Source: Myxococcales bacterium (GTDB lineage: Bacteria > Myxococcota > Myxococcia > Myxococcales > Myxococcaceae). Taken from it: a stretch of 47,858 nucleotides of DNA. The translations under genes and the position numbers were made by a program. The stretch is from positions 1-47,858 of the forward strand of contig JAUXRI010000211.1 of the NCBI GenBank assembly GCA_030681895.1. Direction: 5' to 3'. The notes below the pieces were generated by a model, which was given only the letters and a program-made list of their open reading frames with translations, ran no database searches and was not told where the DNA came from. Of the stretch, positions 16,624 through 25,476 are shown one piece after another. How positions within the stretch are numbered: position 1 is the stretch's first letter; the number at the start of each line of letters is the position of its first letter.

Positions 16624-16791
16624 CGAGCTCTCCAGGAAAGAAGGAACGGGGTCGTTCCTTTCGGTTGTGCCCGCAGACGGCGCGCGTTCGCCGAGGTCTC
16701 ACGAAAAGTGCTGGTGAGACTTCCGACCGGTTCGGCCGTCTCACGGCATGCACTGCTTGCACCCTCGATGTGAAACCGCTCAATTCCGCCC

Positions 16792-17589
16792 GTGCCCGCG
16801 TCCCGACCCGAGCTCGAGGCCCTCGCCGCGAAGGCGCAGTCGACGTTCGGGCTCACCGCTGACGTGGACCGCCTCGAGGCGTGGGTGCGCGAGGTGACGA
16901 CGGCGCCCGTGACGAAGCTCGATGCTGGGGTGGTGCTCGCGTGCGAGCTCTTCCACCGCGCTCCGGCTGCGCTCGGCTGCTTCGAGGACCGCGTCGTGCC
17001 CCGCGTGAAGGCCGCGCTCATGAAGCTGGGCGCACCGCCTCCTGCCGTCGACGAGCACGTGCAGGCGATGCGCACGAGGCTGCTGGCCGACGAACACGGC
17101 GCGCGGCTGAAGCACTACCGCGGCGTCGGCTCCTTCGAGGCGTTCGTCATCACCACCGCCGTGCGCGCGCTCACCGATGCCCACCGCGGGCCGATGCGTG
17201 ACGCCGACGACGAGCCGCTCGCGAAGCTGCCCGCCGCCGTCGACCTGGAGCGCCAGCTCGCGCGCACCGGCCAACAACACCTCTTCTCCGCCGCATTTCG
17301 CGAGTCGCTCGCCGCATTGGCGCCACGAGAGCGCGCGTTGCTCAAGCTGAACCTGGTCGACGGCGCGTCCATCGACGAGCTGGCGCCGCTCTACCAGGTG
17401 AGCCGCGCGACGGTGGCGAGGTGGCTGGCCTCGGCGCGACAGCAACTCCAGAAGGGCACCCTCGACCGGCTGTCGAAGGGCACGCGGCTCGAAGGGGTCG
17501 AGCTCGATGGGCTGATGGCGAGCCTCGAGAGCGGCTTCGACGTGAGCCTGCGGCGCTTCGTCGAAGAGGCCGCGCCTGGTGACGAATGA
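16792..17589 (+). CDS. sigma-70 family factor, Myxococcales family 1 type
   Basis: 265 residues. It resembles the Myxococcales-specific sigma-70-like family TIGR03001. A region-2-like segment lies around 75-140 (FEDRVVPRVKAALMKLG through FEAFVITTAVRALTDAHR). Region 4 lies at about 170-220 with the helix-turn-helix SIDELAPLYQVSRATVARWL. It lacks an obvious region 1 or 3. The GTG start has no clear Shine-Dalgarno. Its last four bases overlap the ATG of a zinc-finger kinase (ATGA), so the two proteins are made together. I infer that the kinase's zinc finger restrains this factor. Confidence 0.85.
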   Translation: MPASRPELEALAAKAQSTFGLTADVDRLEAWVREVTTAPVTKLDAGVVLACELFHRAPAALGCFEDRVVPRVKAALMKLGAPPPAVDEHVQAMRTRLLADEHGARLKHYRGVGSFEAFVITTAVRALTDAHRGPMRDADDEPLAKLPAAVDLERQLARTGQQHLFSAAFRESLAALAPRERALLKLNLVDGASIDELAPLYQVSRATVARWLASARQQLQKGTLDRLSKGTRLEGVELDGLMASLESGFDVSLRRFVEEAAPGDE

Positions 17590-20228
17590 CGCACCCTGAC
17601 GACTCGGCCCTCGCGGAGTACGCGCAGGGAGACCTCTCGGGTGAAGCCCTGCTCGCCACGGAGGGACACCTCGGCCAGTGCACCGATTGCCGCGGTCTCG
17701 TCGCGCAGTTGATCAAGGTGCTCGAGCCCTCTGCCTCGCACGGCCCTCACAAAGGCCTCGTGGTCGGGCGCTACGTGGTGCTCGACGCCGTCGGCGCGGG
17801 CGCGCTGGGTGAAGTCTTCTCTGCGTGGGACTCGACGCTCGAGCGCACGGTCGCGCTGAAGTGGCTGTACCCGTCGGTCGGCGGCCGCGACCGCGAGAGT
17901 TTGAGGACCCGGCTCGTCGCCGAGGCGCGCGCGCTGGCGAAGGTGCAGCACCCGAACGTCGTCGCCGTGTACGACGTGCTGGGCCACGAAGGCGCCGACG
18001 TCATCGTGATGGAGCTGGTGCAGCACGCGAAGAGCCTGCGTCAGGCGATGCAGACGCCCGAGGCGTGGCGGCTCACCGTGCAGCGCTTCCTTCAGGCCGC
18101 CAGTGGGCTCGCCGCGGCGCACGACGCGCAGGTGATTCACCGCGACTTCAAGCCCGACAACGTCCTCATCGACGGGAGCGGCCGCGTGGTGGTGGTGGAC
18201 TTCGGGCTGGCGCGACAGTCCGACGTCGAGCTGATGGCGTCTCCCATCGCGTCGAAGCGCAGCACGCTCTCGGGCACGCCAGCGTACCTCTCACCGGAGC
18301 GATGGCAGGGCAGGGCGGCCGACGTCGCGAGCGACCAGTTCAGCTTCTGCGTCTCGCTCTACGAGTGTGTCGCCGGCCGGCTGCCGTTCGAAACGCGTGA
18401 CCTCGAGGCCCGAGTCGCCGAGGTGCGCGCCGGGCCTGCGTCGCTCAGTGCAAAGGGCGTGAACCGGCGCGTGGAGCTGGCGATTCGCCGCGGCCTGTCG
18501 CTGGAGCCGTCGGCGCGCTGGCCGTCCATGGCGGCGCTGCGAGACGAGCTCGAGGCTGCACTCGAAGCGCCGAGGCGCCGGCAGACGGTTGTGGTGGGAG
18601 GCGTCGTGACGGTCGTCGCGCTGGGCCTCTTCGGTCTGAGCGTGACGCAAGCTCGCGCGCGGTGTGACGCCGCCGATGCGCCAGTCAAAGCCGTGTGGAC
18701 GAAGGCCCGCGCCGACGCGGTGCGCGCGGCGTTCCTCGCGACGAAGCACCCCGCGGCCGAGGTGTTGTCGACGAAGGTGGTGCAGGCGCTGAGCAACTCC
18801 GCCGACGCGCTCTCGGCGATGCGAACGAAGGCGTGTCGCGCGACGGCCTTCGAAGGCGAGTCCGACGCGGTGCTGACGCTCCGCCACGCCTGCACGAGCC
18901 GGCGGCTGAGCGACCTCGACGCGCTCGTGAAGGGGTTGGAAAGCGCAGACGGCAAAGGTGTGGAGCGCGCCATCGTCGCCATCGAGTCACTCGCGCCCGC
19001 CTCGGAGTGCTTCGACCCGGCGACGTTGACGGCGGTGGAGCCGATGCCTGGCGGAGCGGCACGTGCGGCCGTGGAGGCCGTGGTGCCCCGCGTGTCGGCG
19101 GTGCGCGCGGCGCGGCTGCTCGGCAAGACGAAGGACAGCGTCGCGCTCGCCGAGATGGTCGCCGACGAGGCGCGCCGTGCAGGGTGGCGGCCGTTGCTCA
19201 GTGACGCGTTGCTCGAGTGGGGCGCGGGCCTGGAGCGGCTGTCGAAGTACGACGACGCGCGCGTGAAGATGGTCGAGGGCCTCGAGCTCGCCGTCTCGGC
19301 GAACGACGCGCGGCAGGCGTTCGCCGCTGCGGTGGCGCTCGCGTACGTCGACGGCGTGGACCGGCAGAAGGCCGAAAGCGGCGCGACGTGGGTGACGCTG
19401 GGCCGCGCGCTGCTGGTGCCGGCGCAGGTGCGAGGCTCCTCGGAGGCGATTCGGCTCGGCAACGTCGAGGCGGTGATGGCGATGCGCGCCGACAAGGCCG
19501 CCGACGCCGTGACGCTGCTCACCGCGCTCGAGAAGGACCTCAGCTCCATCGGCATGCTTCGAACGGTCAACGGCGCGCGGCTCATCACCAACTTGAGCGC
19601 TGCCTTGCGTGAGAGCGGTCACGCGGCCGAAGGCGTCGACGCTGCGAAGCGGTCGCTCGCGTTGATGGAGGAGCTCCTGTCTCCGAACCACCCCGACGTC
19701 GCCGCGGCGGTGAACAACCTGGGCAGCGCGCTGGCCGACCTCGAGCGCTTCGACGAGGCAGAGCCGTACTTCCGACGGTCCATCGCGGTGCGTGAGGCCT
19801 TGTTCGGGCCCGACGCGCTGGCGCTCGCGACGCCGCACTACAACCTGGGTGAGCTCGCGTTGCGGCGCGGTGATGGGAAGACGGCGCTCGAGGAGTACGG
19901 CCGCTCCCGCGCCATCATCGAGAAGGCGCGCGGGCCCGATGACGATGACGTGTGGGACGCGAAGATGGGCGAGGCGCTCGCGCTCGGGCTGCTCGGTCGG
20001 CATGAAGAATCGGTCTCACAGCTCGAGCTCGTGCTGCCGCAGTTGGTGACGCGCAAGCTGCCGGCGTGGAACCTCGGCCAGGCGAAGCTGGGGCTGGCGG
20101 GCTCGCTGAAGGCGCAGGGGAAGGACCCGGCGCGCGTGTCAGCGTTGTTGAAAGAAGTGCTCGCGCTCGAGGGCCCGCGGCACGCCGCACAGCGCGCGCA
20201 GGCGAAGGCGTTGTCAGCAGCACCGTGA
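17586..20228 (+). CDS. anti-sigma zinc finger / Ser-Thr kinase / TPR fusion protein
   Basis: 880 residues. Residues 1-40 carry an H28-xxx-C32-xx-C35 zinc-finger motif like ZAS anti-sigma domains. A Ser/Thr kinase follows (about 61-320): glycine loop VGAGALGEVF, ALKW lysine, VIHRDFKPDN (D about 187), VDFGLA and SPERWQG, so catalytic residues appear intact. A single membrane segment is at about 332-351 (VVVGGVVTVVALGLFGL). The exported C-terminal 500 residues are helical, with TPR units from about 540 (HPDVAAAVNNLGSALADLERFDEA, FGPDALALATPHYNLGEL). The design suggests an outside or periplasmic input that controls kinase activity and release of the co-encoded sigma factor. This is inference. Confidence 0.88.
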   Translation: MTHPDDSALAEYAQGDLSGEALLATEGHLGQCTDCRGLVAQLIKVLEPSASHGPHKGLVVGRYVVLDAVGAGALGEVFSAWDSTLERTVALKWLYPSVGGRDRESLRTRLVAEARALAKVQHPNVVAVYDVLGHEGADVIVMELVQHAKSLRQAMQTPEAWRLTVQRFLQAASGLAAAHDAQVIHRDFKPDNVLIDGSGRVVVVDFGLARQSDVELMASPIASKRSTLSGTPAYLSPERWQGRAADVASDQFSFCVSLYECVAGRLPFETRDLEARVAEVRAGPASLSAKGVNRRVELAIRRGLSLEPSARWPSMAALRDELEAALEAPRRRQTVVVGGVVTVVALGLFGLSVTQARARCDAADAPVKAVWTKARADAVRAAFLATKHPAAEVLSTKVVQALSNSADALSAMRTKACRATAFEGESDAVLTLRHACTSRRLSDLDALVKGLESADGKGVERAIVAIESLAPASECFDPATLTAVEPMPGGAARAAVEAVVPRVSAVRAARLLGKTKDSVALAEMVADEARRAGWRPLLSDALLEWGAGLERLSKYDDARVKMVEGLELAVSANDARQAFAAAVALAYVDGVDRQKAESGATWVTLGRALLVPAQVRGSSEAIRLGNVEAVMAMRADKAADAVTLLTALEKDLSSIGMLRTVNGARLITNLSAALRESGHAAEGVDAAKRSLALMEELLSPNHPDVAAAVNNLGSALADLERFDEAEPYFRRSIAVREALFGPDALALATPHYNLGELALRRGDGKTALEEYGRSRAIIEKARGPDDDDVWDAKMGEALALGLLGRHEESVSQLELVLPQLVTRKLPAWNLGQAKLGLAGSLKAQGKDPARVSALLKEVLALEGPRHAAQRAQAKALSAAP

Positions 20229-20407
20229 GTCTCCACATGGGCGCCACTCACGGCCAGATGAGGCAACACATGCTGACCCGCGGCCACAACCATGAGATCT
20301 ACCGCCGCAGGCTCGCTGCCAGACCCTGGCGCTGAGTTCCCCTGCAGTAGGGAATCGTGGATAGACTATTGCCATCACACGATCACCAATTGAGCGGGGC
20401 GTCGCAT

Positions 20408-22018
20408 ATGGCTGAGACGGTCAACCTAGATGCACTGATACCGAGGCAGGACTTTCTGTCCGAGGAGATTCCCGACAACAATGCCGCCGGTGCACGTGGA
20501 CAACCGTCTGCGTCAGCAACTGACCTGAGAAAAGGCGAGAGCTTCTTTAGCACGCTTCGCAAGCCCGATTTTCAACGCGAAACCGCTGCTTGGTCTCCGG
20601 TGATGGTGAAAGACTTCGTGAGGGCGTTCGTGGAAGACGAACTAGTTCCTTCAGTAATCTGTTGGCAATCGCCCTCCAGACTTAGCTTTGTGATCGATGG
20701 CGCTCATCGACTCAGCGCGATTATTGCCTGGCTGATCGACGACTACGGTGATGGCGTGCTGTCTAGTGCACTCCACAATTTCAACATTCCCGAGGAGCAG
20801 GTCAAAGTTGCCGAACGAACCCGAAAGTTGATTGAGGCCGAAATCGGCTCGTACAAGATGTTTCAAGCAGAAACGCAGACACCAGGCAGCATCCCATCTG
20901 TGACGGAACGAGCGCGATCGTTGGCGCACGCGAACGTGCCTCTACTGTGGGTCAAGGGAAGCGACTCTGCCAAGGCCGAACGGGCCTTCTTTACGATCAA
21001 TCAGTCAGCCGTGGAGATCGACGCGACTGAGTTGAAGATCCTAAACTCGAGAACCAAGCCCAATGCGATTGCTGCGCGCGCCATCGTTCGCGACGCCAAA
21101 GGCCACAAGTACTGGAGCACATTTTCGCCGGGAGGGGCGCAGGCCCTCGAGGGGGACGCGAAGGCGATCTACGCCGCGCTCTATCGCCCTCCGCTTCAGT
21201 CGCCGACGGGCACTGAAGAACTACCCATCGCTGGCTATGGCTACGGCACGCAGACTCTGCCGCTCATCTTCGAATTCGTAAATATAGCAAACTCAATTCC
21301 GATCGCCGACACGTCGAAGTCGAAGAGGAAGTTCTCCATCACCCCGCAAGAGAAGCCCGACGAACCAGCAACACTCAAGGTCATCTCAGGGACTGAAAAG
21401 TTGTGCCGGCGCATAACAACAAAGCACGCGTCCTCTCTCGGACTTCATCCAGCGGTCTACTTCTATGCTTCATCTGGTCGGCACCAACCCACGGCGGTTC
21501 TCGCCATGGCACAACTCGTAGTGGGCTTTGAGGCAACGGACCGGTTCATCGAATTCACCAAGATCCGGAAGGAATTTGAGGAGTTCCTCGTAACCCACAA
21601 GATGTACGTCAACCAACTGACCATCAAGCACGGGAGCATGACCAAGGGATTCGCACCGATCCGTGATTACTACGAGTTTGTTCTCAAGCTTCTCTGGGCG
21701 GGTCGCACCGCAGATGAAACAGAAGCGGCACTACGCGAAAGCGACAAGTACCAAACGCTCGTAAAAGAAAAGCCAGTACTAACCAAGAAGGCCAAAGACT
21801 TCTCATCCGAGGCAAAACAGCACAAACTGTTGCAGACAGTTCTAGAGACCGCAATCCGCTGCAATCTCTGCGGCGCGCGTGTCGACAAGAAGGCGATGCA
21901 CCTCGGACACACGGTTGACAAGAAGGACGGCGGCTTGGCTGAGACCTCAAACGCCGAGTGGCAGCATCCTTTCTGTGACAGCACCTACAAGCCACATCTC
22001 GCAAAAGGCGAGCGCTAG
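20408..22018 (+). CDS. DUF262-like N-terminal domain with C-terminal HNH nuclease, probable defence gene
   Basis: 536 residues from the ATG at 20408 (MAETVNLDALIPRQDF); a GTG at 20357 would add 17 residues. The N-terminal part looks like DUF262/ParB-like: DFQRETAAWSPVMVKDFVRA and VIDGAHRLSAIIAW (compare the DGQQR motif). The C terminus is HNH-like: CNLCGARVDKK, LGHTVDKKDGG, ETSNAEWQHPFCD, with CxxC/C zinc ligands and H, N, H residues. DUF262 with an HNH-type nuclease is the layout of GmrSD-like type IV restriction enzymes, though DUF1524 is replaced here by a zinc HNH. The gene is markedly less G+C-rich, with codons unlike its neighbours, which points to transfer. No integrase or partner gene is adjacent. 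Confidence 0.78.
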   Translation: MAETVNLDALIPRQDFLSEEIPDNNAAGARGQPSASATDLRKGESFFSTLRKPDFQRETAAWSPVMVKDFVRAFVEDELVPSVICWQSPSRLSFVIDGAHRLSAIIAWLIDDYGDGVLSSALHNFNIPEEQVKVAERTRKLIEAEIGSYKMFQAETQTPGSIPSVTERARSLAHANVPLLWVKGSDSAKAERAFFTINQSAVEIDATELKILNSRTKPNAIAARAIVRDAKGHKYWSTFSPGGAQALEGDAKAIYAALYRPPLQSPTGTEELPIAGYGYGTQTLPLIFEFVNIANSIPIADTSKSKRKFSITPQEKPDEPATLKVISGTEKLCRRITTKHASSLGLHPAVYFYASSGRHQPTAVLAMAQLVVGFEATDRFIEFTKIRKEFEEFLVTHKMYVNQLTIKHGSMTKGFAPIRDYYEFVLKLLWAGRTADETEAALRESDKYQTLVKEKPVLTKKAKDFSSEAKQHKLLQTVLETAIRCNLCGARVDKKAMHLGHTVDKKDGGLAETSNAEWQHPFCDSTYKPHLAKGER

Positions 22019-22021
22019 CCC

Positions 22022-22591
22022 ATGCTCGCGTTCGTCGTCGTGGCCGTGCTCGGAGCCGAAGTCACGTCCGCTCCCCCTGAAGCCGTCAACCTGCGCGCCG
22101 CGATGCATCGGTACTACAAGGGTGAGTACGCGGGTGGCTACGCGTGGTCGACGTCAGGCGGGCTCTCCATCGCCGCGGCAGTGCCGATGCTGCTCAGCAA
22201 CGACACGCTCTTCAAAGCCATGGGCATTCCCACCATCGCCTTCGGAGCCGCGCAGCTCGGCCTCGGCATCGCGAGCTTCTTCACCGCACCCGCGCGCATC
22301 AAGAAGTTCGACGCGCAGCTCGACACCAACGTGCCTGAGTTCCTCGCCAGCGAAGGCCCTCGGCTTCGCGGCATCGCGCGCGCGTTCACCGTGTTCCAGC
22401 TCGTCGAGGTGGGCATCATCGCCGGCGCGAGCGGGTTGATGGGCGCGGGCTACGCACGAAGGGACGACGCGATGGTGGGCGTGGGCCTGGGGCTCGTGGT
22501 GCAGAGCCTGTTGTTTCTGGTGCTCGACGAAGTCGCCAGTCGGCGCGCCGACACGTACGTCAGCGCGCTCGACGATTTCTTGCCGAGGTGA
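22022..22591 (+). CDS. hypothetical membrane protein
   Basis: 189 residues. A cleavable or anchoring hydrophobic N terminus (MLAFVVVAVLGAEVTSA) is followed by three further hydrophobic stretches: about 48-65, 72-88 and a C-terminal pair at 130-165 (VEVGIIAGASGLMGAGY, GVGLGLVVQSLLFLVL). It ends with a polar tail. No family recognised. G+C returns to the genomic norm three bases after the foreign HNH gene. The stop overlaps the region of the DJ-1 gene start, so the two are probably co-transcribed. Confidence 0.7.
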   Translation: MLAFVVVAVLGAEVTSAPPEAVNLRAAMHRYYKGEYAGGYAWSTSGGLSIAAAVPMLLSNDTLFKAMGIPTIAFGAAQLGLGIASFFTAPARIKKFDAQLDTNVPEFLASEGPRLRGIARAFTVFQLVEVGIIAGASGLMGAGYARRDDAMVGVGLGLVVQSLLFLVLDEVASRRADTYVSALDDFLPR

Positions 22592-22593
22592 CG

Positions 22594-23340
22594 ATGCCCA
22601 CGCGCGTGCTGATTCCGTTACCCGACACCGACTTCGACACCACCGAGGTCGCCGTGCCGTGGACGCTGCTGAGAGAGGCCGGCGTCGAGGTCGTCTTCGC
22701 GACCGAGCGGGCGGGCACTCTCACCTCGTGTGACCCGCGGTTGCTGTCAGGCGTGCTCTTCGGCCAGCTCGGCGCCGAGCCCGAGCCGAAGCAGCTCTAC
22801 GCCGAACTGACGCGCGCGCCCGAGTTCGCTGCCTCCATCGCGTGGAGCGACGTCGACGTCAGCACCTTCGACGCGCTGCTGCTCCCGGGAGGCCACGCGC
22901 CGGGCATGCGGCAGTACCTCGAGTCGAAGACGCTGCAGGCGAAGGTCGTCGAGTTCGTGAAGACGGGAAAGCCGTTCGCCGCCATCTGCCACGGGCCGCT
23001 CGTGCTCGCGCGCGCCATCGACCCCGCGACGGGGAAGAGCGTGCTCCATGGCCGGCGCTCCACGTGCCTGCCCGGCTACATGGAGCGCACCGCGTACTGG
23101 CTCACCGCGTGGAAGCTCGGCCGCTATTACCGGACGTCTCCCGCCTACGTGGAGGCCGAGGTGCGCGCGGCCGGCGCTGAGTTCGTTCGCGGCCCGACGG
23201 AGCTGACCCGACGCGGCACGCGCGACGACGACTCGCCCGCCTTCGTGGTCGTCGATGGGAACTACGTGTCGGCGCGCTGGCCCGGTGACGCGTACCTGTT
23301 CACGAAGAAGCTGCTGGAGTTGATCAGCTCTGCCCGGTGA
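22594..23340 (+). CDS. DJ-1/PfpI family protein (class I glutamine amidotransferase-like)
   Basis: 248 residues. The nucleophile elbow AICHGP contains Cys132, preceded by the family's DALLLPGGHAPGMRQYLES stretch. Members include glyoxalase III/deglycase, chaperone Hsp31-like and transcription-linked proteins. The insertion after the nucleophile (ARAIDPATGKSVLHGRRSTCLPGYMERTAYWLT) resembles Hsp31-type or large DJ-1 proteins. Start: GAGG five bases before the ATG at 22594 fits best; a GTG at 22588 overlaps the previous stop and would add two residues. The 3' end overlaps the opposite-strand thioesterase by 17 bp. Likely stress or glyoxal detoxification; not proven. Confidence 0.85.
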   Translation: MPTRVLIPLPDTDFDTTEVAVPWTLLREAGVEVVFATERAGTLTSCDPRLLSGVLFGQLGAEPEPKQLYAELTRAPEFAASIAWSDVDVSTFDALLLPGGHAPGMRQYLESKTLQAKVVEFVKTGKPFAAICHGPLVLARAIDPATGKSVLHGRRSTCLPGYMERTAYWLTAWKLGRYYRTSPAYVEAEVRAAGAEFVRGPTELTRRGTRDDDSPAFVVVDGNYVSARWPGDAYLFTKKLLELISSAR

Positions 23341-23794
23341 CCGGCTTGCCCTTCGTGCCCAGCATGTACGTCGCCGACGCCGTCGCGAGCGGAGGCCCGG
23401 ACAAGTCGTGCGCGGCCACCATACGAACGAAGGCCACGTTCCGCGTCGCCTTCACGCACTCCGCGCGCGCGTAGACGGCGAGGCCGGGTGTCGAGGGCCC
23501 GAGAAAATCGATGCGAAGGTCGAGCGTCGCGATGGGCGTCGGCGCGCGCAGGTGAAGGTACACGGCCGCGCCGCCCGCCGCGTCCAGCAGCGTGGTGATG
23601 GAGCCTCCATGCAGCACGCCGGTGTCGGGGTTACCGACGAGCGCCTCGTTCCAGGGCAGCACCATCTCGCAGCAGGCTGGCTGCTCCACCTGCACCCGCG
23701 TCAACGCGAGGTTGAGCGCCTTGTTGTGCGGGATGAACTCGCGGAAGCCCGTGTTGAGCGCCTCGAGGTCAGGGACCATCGGTTCGTCAGCCAT
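23324..23794 (-). CDS. PaaI-type hotdog thioesterase
   Basis: 156 residues. The hotdog motif is clear: GVLHGGSITTLLDAAGGAAVYLH, with the HGG turn and a Asp in the following helix, then strands IATLDLRIDFLGPSTPG and RNVAFVRMVAAHD. Such enzymes hydrolyse acyl-CoA, often phenylacetyl-CoA or aromatic CoA esters. The ATG at 23794 gives MADEPMVPDLEAL; the frame extends five codons more upstream. It converges on and overlaps the DJ-1 gene and is divergent from the thrombospondin-repeat gene. Confidence 0.86.
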   Translation of the reverse strand: MADEPMVPDLEALNTGFREFIPHNKALNLALTRVQVEQPACCEMVLPWNEALVGNPDTGVLHGGSITTLLDAAGGAAVYLHLRAPTPIATLDLRIDFLGPSTPGLAVYARAECVKATRNVAFVRMVAAHDLSGPPLATASATYMLGTKGKPVTGQS

Positions 23795-23810
23795 GCGCCC
23801 GTGTCGCACG

Positions 23811-23837
23811 CCAACCGCTGCTTCTTCAAGCGGTTGG
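23811..23837. promoter_or_regulatory. 9-bp perfect inverted repeat in a divergent promoter region
   Basis: CCAACCGCT (23811-23819) and AGCGGTTGG (23829-23837) form a perfect stem with a 9-base spacer. It lies between the divergent thioesterase (start 23794) and thrombospondin-repeat gene (start 23924). No T-run follows on either strand, so an operator or mRNA leader hairpin is more likely than a terminator. Confidence 0.4.
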
Positions 23838-23923
23838 GGCGCTCACCAAAGAAAGACGCAGATCGCGGGAAGGCTTTCTGGTCGCGGTGGAATCGACGGG
23901 TGGACCCTCCAGAGGAGCACTTC

Positions 23924-25273
23924 ATGAATCGACTCTCCCTCACCACATCGTTGACCCTGATGATGGCGGCGGCGCCTGCGTTCGCGCAGCTCGCCAACGG
24001 CACCAACCCCGAGTGCCTCGACCCCGAGTGCGGCACGCCCAAGGAGCAGGGCGGCGGCTGTGGCTGCGGCTGCGGCTGTGGCTGCTCCGTGTGGGTCGCG
24101 TACACCGATGACGGCAAGACCCTCGCGTACACCGACGACGCCGACGGCGACGGCAAGGGTGACTCGGTCGACAACTGCCCCTTCGCGTCGAACCGCGACC
24201 AGATTGACGTCGACGGCGATGGCGTCGGCAACAGCTGCGACAACTGTTCGGCCGCGTCGTACTTCAGCCAGCTCGACACCGATGGCGACGGCAGCGGCGA
24301 CACCTGCGACGGAGACCTCGACGGCGACCTCATCGAGAACGTGCTCGACAACTGCGCGTCGATTCCGAACAAGTCGGTCAACGGGGCGCAGCAGAACCTC
24401 GACGGCGATGCCTTCGGCGACGTCTGCGACATGGACATGGACGGCGACGGCTTCCCGAACGCCGACGACCTCTGCCCCATCATCAGCAGCGCCACCAACG
24501 TCGACCTGCCGGGCCAGCTCTGCAAGCGCGACTCTGACAACGACGGCATCTTCGACCACGTCGACAACTGCGCCTTCACCGCCAACAGCAACAACCAGGA
24601 CCTCGACCGCGATGGCCAGGGCGACGTCTGCGACCTCGACATCGACGGCGACGGCATCAACGACAAGCTCGCGGACCTGTCGGCCACGGGCAAAGACAAC
24701 TGCTCGCTCGTGCGCAACCGCAGCCAGCTCGACGGTGACTTCGACGGCGCGGGTGACGCGTGCGACGCGAAGTTCTGCCTCGTCATCGACCCGTCGAACA
24801 AGGCCGACTGCCTCGACCCGAACGGCCCGTTCAACGTGCACGCGGGTGGTCTGGTGACGCTGAAGCGTGGCGAGAAGTTCCGCCTGCCGCTGTTCGCCAA
24901 CCGCAACGGCGCGGCCATCGAATACAACTGGACCATCGTCACGCGCCCGGCCGGCAGCACCGCCGCCATCACGAACCCCACGGGCAGCGTCACCATGTCG
25001 CGCAACTACGCCTACGCGTACACCGATGAGAACGTGCCGACGTTCACCTCTGACGTCGACGGCGCCTACGACATCCAACTGCAGGCGAAGCTCGCCTTCC
25101 CCGACCGCGCGTACCCGGAGAAGAAGGAAGCCGTGTCGTCGCTGAAGATGACGGCGACTCCGGATGGCGGCTCGAACCAGACCCCGTCGAGCTGCAACGC
25201 AGTTCCCTTCGACGCCTCGCTCGCCGGCCTCGGCCTCGCGATGCTTGCGATGATTCGCCGCCGCCGCTCGTAA
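23924..25273 (+). CDS. secreted thrombospondin type 3 repeat protein with MYXO-CTERM-like tail
   Basis: 449 residues. Signal peptide MNRLSLTTSLTLMMAAAPAFA. A strictly alternating Cys-Gly stretch (GGGCGCGCGCGCGC) lies near residue 45. From about 65 to 280 there are about eight Ca2+-binding thrombospondin type 3 repeats (DADGDGKGDSVDNCPF, DVDGDGVGNSCDNC and so on). A beta-sandwich-like segment with a PKD/Ig-type sequence (EYNWTIVTRPAGS) follows. The C terminus CNAVPFDASLAGLGLAMLAMIRRRRS has the Cys, hydrophobic helix and Arg cluster of MYXO-CTERM sorting tails. It may belong to the cell-cell cohesion MtsC-type group, but I cannot verify this. AGGAG lies six bases before the ATG. Confidence 0.85.
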   Translation: MNRLSLTTSLTLMMAAAPAFAQLANGTNPECLDPECGTPKEQGGGCGCGCGCGCSVWVAYTDDGKTLAYTDDADGDGKGDSVDNCPFASNRDQIDVDGDGVGNSCDNCSAASYFSQLDTDGDGSGDTCDGDLDGDLIENVLDNCASIPNKSVNGAQQNLDGDAFGDVCDMDMDGDGFPNADDLCPIISSATNVDLPGQLCKRDSDNDGIFDHVDNCAFTANSNNQDLDRDGQGDVCDLDIDGDGINDKLADLSATGKDNCSLVRNRSQLDGDFDGAGDACDAKFCLVIDPSNKADCLDPNGPFNVHAGGLVTLKRGEKFRLPLFANRNGAAIEYNWTIVTRPAGSTAAITNPTGSVTMSRNYAYAYTDENVPTFTSDVDGAYDIQLQAKLAFPDRAYPEKKEAVSSLKMTATPDGGSNQTPSSCNAVPFDASLAGLGLAMLAMIRRRRS

Positions 25274-25334
25274 AACTTCGCGCTCCACACTGGAGCGCAC
25301 CAGAAATCGTCTCCCTCTGGGGAACGAGTCCATG

Positions 25335-25380
25335 CCGAGGCCCGGTCATCCATGGTGGATGGTCGGGCCTCGGTGTTTGT
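25335..25380 (+). terminator. strong hairpin after the thrombospondin-repeat gene
   Basis: CCGAGGCCCG (25335-25344) pairs perfectly with CGGGCCTCGG (25364-25373), and an inner CATCCA/TGGATG stem closes on a TGG loop. TGTTTGT follows. It lies 62 bp after the stop. The T-run is weak, so intrinsic termination is likely but not certain. Confidence 0.72.
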
Positions 25381-25476
25381 GCGCTGTGCGCACGCGTGGC
25401 TCGCAACGGTTGCGCTCGCGCCGGTGACGCGCTCCCGAGCACTTCGATGGCACGGAGAAAGCACGAGCCGCTCCAG

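Noticed and set aside
20237..20335. Short ORF MGATHGQMRQHMLTRGHNH...
   Set aside because: 32 residues, no clear Shine-Dalgarno and no conserved context; could be a remnant of an inserted element but is unsupported.
20408..22018. Integrated prophage or mobile element boundary
   Set aside because: The gene is compositionally foreign but no integrase, transposase, terminal repeats or attachment sites were found.
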